Assembly (NCBI GenBank): GCA_013397935.1
Contig: VZRN01006295.1
Location: forward strand, 195,020 to 259,019
Direction of reading: 5' to 3'
DNA length: 64,000 nucleotides
Source of the DNA: Dasyornis broadbenti
Taxonomy: Eukaryota > Chordata > Aves > Passeriformes > Dasyornithidae
Part shown: one piece after another, positions 58,443 through 64,000 of the stretch
Layout: every line of letters starts with the position of its first letter
Numbering within the stretch: position 1 is the first letter of the stretch
The notes under the pieces: model-generated
Seen by the model: the letters and a program-made list of their open reading frames with translations, nothing else
What the model was told of the DNA's origin: nothing
Databases searched by the model: none
Translations under genes and position numbers: made by a program

Positions 58443-59756
58443 TTTGGCTGGAAAGGTGCATGTGCCGTGTGTTGTACTGGGGCAGGTGCCCTTGACCATG
58501 CAATGTGTCCTTATATGAGGTAGAGGGAAAAACTGCTGAGCAGTTCCATGCCACAGGGAATGTGCAAGTAAAGCTTTTGCTATTTATGTAGCCCTGATGA
58601 AAGATGGCTTGTTTTTATTAGCCAGCCACATCGTGGCAGTGCACATGCACTGCCCTCATAGTGTGCATAGCTTTTGTAGACTATAAGGCTTGCTCTGAGA
58701 AATCCTCCACCCTCCTCCCACTGCCAGATACTTTCAGTCACTCCATCTGTGACACCACCCCTCCTGAAAGGCTTGCTAAATCACACTATGAATTTCATAT
58801 CCCCACCCTCCCAGAAAAGGTAAACTTAATTTAAGAAAGACAAGAAGAATGAAAGAAACTGTAACTTCAGTACGCATAGTTACACACACACACAGAGTAC
58901 CTGAGATTGATTTTTTTCTTTTTTTTTTTTTTCCAATTTTCCCATATGCAAGTTGTTTAGAAAGAATTTAGCAGCTCCTAGCAAGGCATCCTTGGAATGA
59001 CACAATTTATAGATTTCAGCCAGCACAGAAAAAAAGTTCAGTTTTGCCTGTGTGTAAACATTCTCAGAGAAGTCCCTGCACATCATCATAATCAATAATT
59101 GGTAAACAACCCCAGGAATATACGAGGTGACAGTCTTATACAGGGTCATAGTTTTGAGAAGGAGACACCACTACCTGATTCATTTGCCTCTTGACTGGCC
59201 TCTGGATGCTCTCAACCATTAGGAGGGATGTTTGCTCTTGGTCAGTACACACAAGTGCCTGTGACTACATCACTGTAATTAAGAGCTTCTCTTCATTCAT
59301 TCCCAGTCTATCAACCTGCCATGCAACTCTTAGTCCAATTACTGTTATTGAGGCAAATAAAAAAAAATCGTAATTGTCAATACTCAACAGAAAGAACACA
59401 CAGTTTATCAAAGTAAATACTGCATAATAGACACACTTGGTTTGGAAGTGAGAATGACTGTCTGTGCACTTGGAACTGGCCCCAGTTGTGGTACTGCCAC
59501 TCATTCACTTCTGGAAGATCTGCCACCCCCAGGTGGTTACACCAACTCTATCACAAATCCTCTGGGAGCACACACTGGGTTCCCGCACCCTTGGACTGCA
59601 CCTGGTGGAATACAACCACACCAAGATGAGCCCAGGAGCCCACCAGCCAGGCACCTTGCAAGAGCACAAGGCTCGGCAGAAACCATGTAGTGAGGCCTGG
59701 GAACAGCTGCAATGGAAATAAAATTTTATGGCTTCATCTTAGTATGCCTTTACATC
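58441..59756. other. Intergenic sequence downstream of MYO10
   Basis: I see no exon, RNA gene or named repeat. A short (CA) run and T-rich tract lie near 58883-58933. The reading frames present are short and not protein-like. Confidence 0.7.
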
Positions 59757-60215
59757 ACAAAATTGCAGAATGGTTTGGGTTGGAAGGGACCTTAAAGATC
59801 ATCTAATTCCAACTCCATTGCTGTGGGCAGGGACACCTTCCACTAGACCAGGTTCCTCAGAGCTCCATCCAGTCTGGCCTTGAATACTCAGGGATGGGGC
59901 ATCCACAGCTTCTCTGGGCAACCTGTTCCAGTGCCTCAACGACCCTCACTGTGAAGAATTTCTAATATCTAATCTAAATCTGCCCTCTCTCAGTTTGAAG
60001 CGACTCCCCCTTGTTCTATCATTACACACCCTTACAAACACTCCTGCTCCAGCTCTCTTGTAGGCCCTTTTAGGTACTGGGAGGCTGCTCTAAAGCCTCC
60101 CTGGAGCCTTTACCAGGCAGCACAACCCCAACTCTCCCAGCCTGTCTTCAAAAAAGAGGTGTTCCATCCCTCTAGTCAGCTTTGTGGCCCTCCTCTGGAC
60201 TTAGCTGGCCTTGCC
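59757..60215 (-). mobile_element. CR1 LINE fragment, 3' end, minus strand
   Basis: The left end reads AGAATGGTTTGGGTTGGAAG then GGACCTTAAAGATCATCTAA, the reverse complement of the standard avian CR1 3' tail. It continues rightward with segments such as CACTGTGAAGAATTTCTAAT and CTTGTTCTATCA, which are 3' CR1 sequence read backwards, and ends around CTTTGTGGCCCTCCTCTGGA. So it is 5'-truncated, as most CR1 copies are. It diverges from consensus at many sites and looks old. Confidence 0.93.
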
Positions 60216-60914
60216 TCAGTTCCTCCTACATCTTCTCTTCAGGCTTCTGTCTAGCACTTTTCCTGTGCCTCATAATACAATATATCTATTTGTCGGGGTA
60301 GCAGAATTCTTAATAAACTTAATTACAGAAGCTCTGCAGAGGAAATTGCTTCACCCCAGAAGTGTTGCATCAGAAAGCCAGGTTTGTAGCCCCGCGTTTC
60401 TGAGGCATTACATTACTCACAGGTCTGCACCAGTACAAATGCCCAACACAGGCATGCTACAGCACTGCCAGTCATGCTGGCCCAAGTCCACTTTACAGAA
60501 ACGTGGCCAGAACAGTGTCAGCTTCTTCAATGCTGACAGACTATTCCTCACAGCACATGCACTCCACATCATTTACAGCTCTGTGAAGTAAGTGCAAAAG
60601 GGTACCAGCTACGTATGACAGCACTGTCCTGAATAAAACCAATTCTTTGTGGTGCCCAACCCTAGAAAGTCGCTGCATCTCACTCCATAACCTCCCGTAA
60701 CTGCACAACAGACACAAGGCCTTTGGTGCAATACAAAACCTCTCCATGCCGCAACAGCCATGGGAAGCCAGCAGAAGAGGGCAGCAGCGATCCAAAGTAA
60801 GTGAGCTATACAGCGAGTGGTTCCACCTGTAGTATGAATTTACCTGTTCTTTATCAAGAGGTTGGGGTAGGAGAAGGAACAGGGAGGGAGTCTTCTCATT
60901 ATTCTTGCTCTCCA
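60216..60914. other. Intergenic sequence between repeats
   Basis: No gene or named repeat recognised. The open frames in it (up to 126 codons) have no family resemblance that I can see. Confidence 0.6.
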
Positions 60915-61840
60915 TGTGTCACAAATGACTGTCCCTGGTCACTCAAAGAATCACCAGCTACAAGGTACCAGCAAAAGCAGGTTTAACATTAAAGTGTGAC
61001 AAAATTTGCTTAAAGGTTTGCCCTGCTACTTACTAGATGGTTAAAGCACACAGAAATAAGACTAAAGGTTTAGGCCTTAAGGTTTAAACAGTGCTTAACA
61101 GCACTTAATCAATAGCCTAATTTAAACAAGTTTACAAAATATTCTACAGAATTTACTACAAGCATGACAGTAACTTACTTATAGGCCTAACTTACCTACT
61201 AATCTAACATATTTAAGAATCTAAGAGACCAATATTCATAGTACATTTGCTATGGATGTTCACACTCGCACACACACAGACCTAAAGGAGTATGTACCTG
61301 TGAAAAATTCCCCTTGAGTTTAGTGAAGTCCTCATGTCAGATGCCCTTGCATCCTCTCAAGGGGCAAAGGGTTGAACCTCAAGGAGTGGGGGTATCAGAC
61401 CAGGGTCTGTCAGCAGTTCCAAGTATAGCACACTTGAGAGTTCACTGGCTCTAAGAGGCCCCACTCAGAAGGAGGTGGCTGATTGCAGGCTGCTGTGGTC
61501 CTGGAGAGTTCACAGGGTCTCACTTAGGACCACTGTTTAGAGGGTTGCATGAGAGTTAGCTTTAATCACAGTAATTTTCCATCCTGGCAGTGATGCAGGT
61601 CAATGATTTGTCTGAAAGTTTGATAACGAAAATGTTGTTCCACTTGGGTTGTTATTCAGGCAAGAAAAATAAGTTTCTAAGGGTGTTTGTTAAAAAAGAG
61701 CTCATCAGACAGCACAGCTTCCTGGGAGCAGTGTTTCTGATGAGCTCAGGAGGAGTTAAGCCCTGGTGTTGTTACTTCCTTTTTCTTGCATAAAAGTTTA
61801 TTTTTCCTTTGCTCCTTGTCACCCACACACATCTCCTTGG
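60915..61840. mobile_element. Possible degraded LTR-type insertion (tentative)
   Basis: This stretch lies between the two CR1 fragments. Its style is unlike the rest of the window: many short CTTAC, TTTAAAC and CTTAA words at 60990-61200, then a GC-richer part with GGTCTGTCAGCAG and GGGTCTCACTTAGGACC. This is reminiscent of decayed avian endogenous retrovirus LTRs. I cannot show paired LTRs, a target-site duplication or a coding remnant, so this is only a suggestion. Confidence 0.25.
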
Positions 61841-61903
61841 GCAGGCAGGAATCACACTCGTGATATTTACCAGCTGACCAACAATAAGAAGGGGAGCAGG
61901 GAC

Positions 61904-61918
61904 AGGGACAGGGACAGA
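61904..61918. repeat. Short (GGGACA)n tandem
   Basis: AGGGACAGGGACAGGGACAG, about three units of a 6-mer. Confidence 0.85.
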
Positions 61919-62089
61919 CTTGCCAGAGATATAGGAAAGGGGAGAACTACAGTTACCCATCCAGTAGCAAGAGGCTTAAAGTGGGGGATACCTCAAGCAC
62001 AAGCAGACAAAACCATAACCACTAGACAAAACCAGGGGGTATCCCTCTGCACCCCCACTGGGATAACGTCACCATGAAATACTTCTGTT

Positions 62090-64000
62090 AAATGCTTGTA
62101 CACCAACGTGCAGTAGGTGGAACAAGCAGGAGCAGCGAGATCTCTGTGTGCAGTCACAAGGCTTTGACCTCACTGCAATTACAGAGATGTGGTGGGATAG
62201 CTCCCATAGTGGAATGTTGCCATGTTTAGGAGAGACAGCCCAGGCAGGTACAGTGGTGGAGCTGCCCTCTCTGTGAGGTAACACTAGGAAGGTATGGAGC
62301 TCTGTCTCAGGGCAGATGACGAGTGAGTTGAGAGCTGATGGGTCAGGAAAAAAGGGCAGACAAGTAAGGGTGACTCTCTGTGGGTGTCTGCTCCAGGCTG
62401 CCCAACCAGGAGGATGAAGTGGGTGAAGCCTTCTACAGGCAACTAAAGCAGCCTCAAAGTCACAGGCCCTGGTTCGTGTGGGGCACTTCAGCCACCCTGA
62501 CATCTGCTGGAAAGCAACACAGCAAAGCACAAACAGGCCAGGAGGTTCCTGGAAAGCACTGATGACATCTTCCTGTCAGAGGTAGTGGAGGATCCCACAA
62601 GGAATGCTGCTCGATTCATAAACAAACAGGAAAAGCCTTGTTGGAGATGTGAAGCTTGGGCGCAGCTTTGGCTGTAGTGGCCATGAGATTGTGGGGTTCA
62701 GTAACAGGTGAGGAGGAAGCAGGGCAGCAAGTATTACAATCACAGATTTCAGAAGAGCTAACTTTAGCTACTTCAGGGACCTTGTTGGAAGACTCCCATA
62801 GGAATAGGCCTTGCAGGGAAGAGAAGTCCAAGACAGCTGGTCGATATTCAAGGATCATTTCCTCCACACTCAAGAACAGTGCATCCTGATAAGCAAGAAA
62901 TCAGGCAAAGGAAGCAACACAACTGTGTGGATGAAAAAAGAACTGCTGTCATTACTCAAGCATAGATAGGAAATACACAAGAGATGGAAGCAGGGCCACT
63001 TTGAATATAGAGAGGTTGTCAGAGTAAGTAGAAATGAGACAAGGAAAGTCAAGGCCCATCTGGAATTAAATCTGATCAAGAATGTCAAGGAAAAGAAGGG
63101 CTTTTTCAAATACATCAATAACAAAAGGAAGACAAAGGATAATTGGAGCCTGTTACTAAATTGATGGGGGGACCCTGGTAACAGAAGACACAGAGAAGCC
63201 AGAGTTGCTGATGCCTTCTTTGCATCAATCTTCACTGAGAAGACCAGCCCTCAGGGATCTCTGACCCAGGAGCCCAGGATCAATCAATGTCAGGAGGAAG
63301 ACCCTCCCTTAGTCAAGGAGGATTTGGTCAGAGAACACCCAGGCAAACTTGAAACCTTCAGGTCCGTAGGCCTTGATGGGATGGATCCATGAATCCTGAG
63401 AGAGCAGGCCAACATCGTAGCAAGGTCGCCCATGATCACCTTTGAAAGATCGCAGCAATCAGGAGAGGTGCCTGAGGGCTGGAAGAAAGCAAATTTCACC
63501 CCAGTCTTCAAAAAGGGAAAAAAGGAGGACCCAGGGAACTACCAGCCAGTCAGGCTCATTTCAATCCATAGAAAAGTGATGGCGTGCCTCATTCTGCAGT
63601 GACAACACAAAGCTGGGAGGAGTGGCCAATACCCCAGAACTCTGTGCAGCCCTTCAGAAGGACCTTGACAAGCTGGAGAGATGGACAGAGAACTGACTGG
63701 AATTCAACAAAGGCAAATGCAGGGTCCTGCCTCTGGAGAAGAATAATCCCATGCACCAGGACAGGCTGAGGGCTGACCTGCTGGAAAGCAGCTCTGTGGA
63801 GAAGGACCTGAGAGTCCTGATGGACAACAAACTGTCCATGAGCCAACAGTGTGTCCTTATGGCCATGAAGGCCAATGGTATCCCGGTTCCTAATGCATTA
63901 GGAAGAGCATCACCAGCAGGTTGAGGGAGGTGCTCCTGCCCCTCTACTCAGCCCTGGTGAGGCCACATTTTAAATGCTGCGTCCAGTTCTGGGCTCCTCA
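62090..64000 (+). mobile_element. CR1 LINE fragment, ORF2 region, plus strand, internally deleted and cut by window edge
   Basis: Sense-strand CR1 sequence. It starts near TGTACACCAACGTGCAGTAG in the endonuclease region (GAGATGTGGTGGGATAGCTC at about 62183). It passes through the CACCCTGACATCTGCTGG segment and the ATTCAAGGATCATTTCCTCC segment (62847). It then passes the RT N-terminal part (AAAAAGGGAAAAAAGGAGGA at 63510) and the RT C-terminal part (CCTCTACTCAGCCCTGGTGA near 63941). At 63482-63513 and elsewhere the frame is broken by indels and stops. At about 63597 the sequence jumps from the start of the RT core to the later ACACAAAGCTGGGAGGAGTG segment, skipping several hundred bases. It is non-functional. 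Confidence 0.92.
62481..62513 (+). pseudogene. Decayed CR1 APE-endonuclease motif
   Basis: Reads GHFSHPDICWK, where CR1 endonucleases have GDFN(H)PDICWK. The catalytic Asp and Asn of the GDFN motif are replaced by His and Ser, so the encoded endonuclease could not be active even with an intact frame. Confidence 0.75.

Noticed and set aside
58500..64000. First exon of a neighbouring gene (RETREG1 lies downstream of MYO10 in human)
   Set aside because: No CpG-rich first exon or recognisable coding segment is present in the 7 kb after the gene; the neighbour must lie further right.

Overview
This window is a stretch of vertebrate, almost certainly avian, chromosome. It is dominated by the 3' two-thirds of one plus-strand gene, MYO10 (unconventional myosin-X). 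I placed 27 GT-AG exons between 504 and 56970. They join in a continuous reading frame of 1562 codons plus a stop. The 5' part of the gene (start codon, N-terminal motor domain) lies off the left edge. The bird assignment rests on two CR1 LINE fragments downstream of the gene, one carrying the typical avian CR1 3' tail, and on introns that are short for a myosin-X gene. The species cannot be told from this sequence.

Layout. 1-503 is intron. Exons at 504-6088 encode the C-terminal half of the motor core, up to the conserved VRCIKPN segment. A 21.5 kb intron (6089-27636) follows. The next exon opens in phase 0 with an ATG, which is where the known 'headless' myosin-X isoform is expected to start. 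Exons at 27637-32751 encode the converter, three IQ motifs and the start of the charged single alpha-helix. A large 903-nt exon (33184-34086) carries the rest of the helix, the antiparallel coiled coil and the acidic PEST region. Exons at 35318-47208 encode the PH cluster: PH1 is split by an inserted PH2, and PH3 follows. Exons at 47051-51488 encode MyTH4. Exons at 51281-56970 encode FERM, and the stop codon is at 56968-56970. The 3' UTR probably ends just after an AATAAA at 58075, or alternatively after one at 58293.

From about 59.7 kb to the right edge the DNA is repeat-derived. It holds a minus-strand CR1 3' end, a possible degraded LTR-type segment, and a plus-strand CR1 ORF2 copy. That CR1 copy has a decayed endonuclease motif and an internal deletion that removes part of its reverse transcriptase. 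I see no second protein-coding gene, no tRNA or rRNA gene and no CRISPR array.

All the coding parts act in one protein: an actin motor whose lever arm, dimer region, phosphoinositide-binding PH domains and cargo-binding MyTH4-FERM tail drive filopodia formation and transport to filopodial tips. Nothing here amounts to a wholly new system. The best leads are the likely internal promoter for the headless isoform in the 21.5 kb intron, a lever helix shorter than I recall for human, and a Pumilio-type site overlapping the poly(A) signal.
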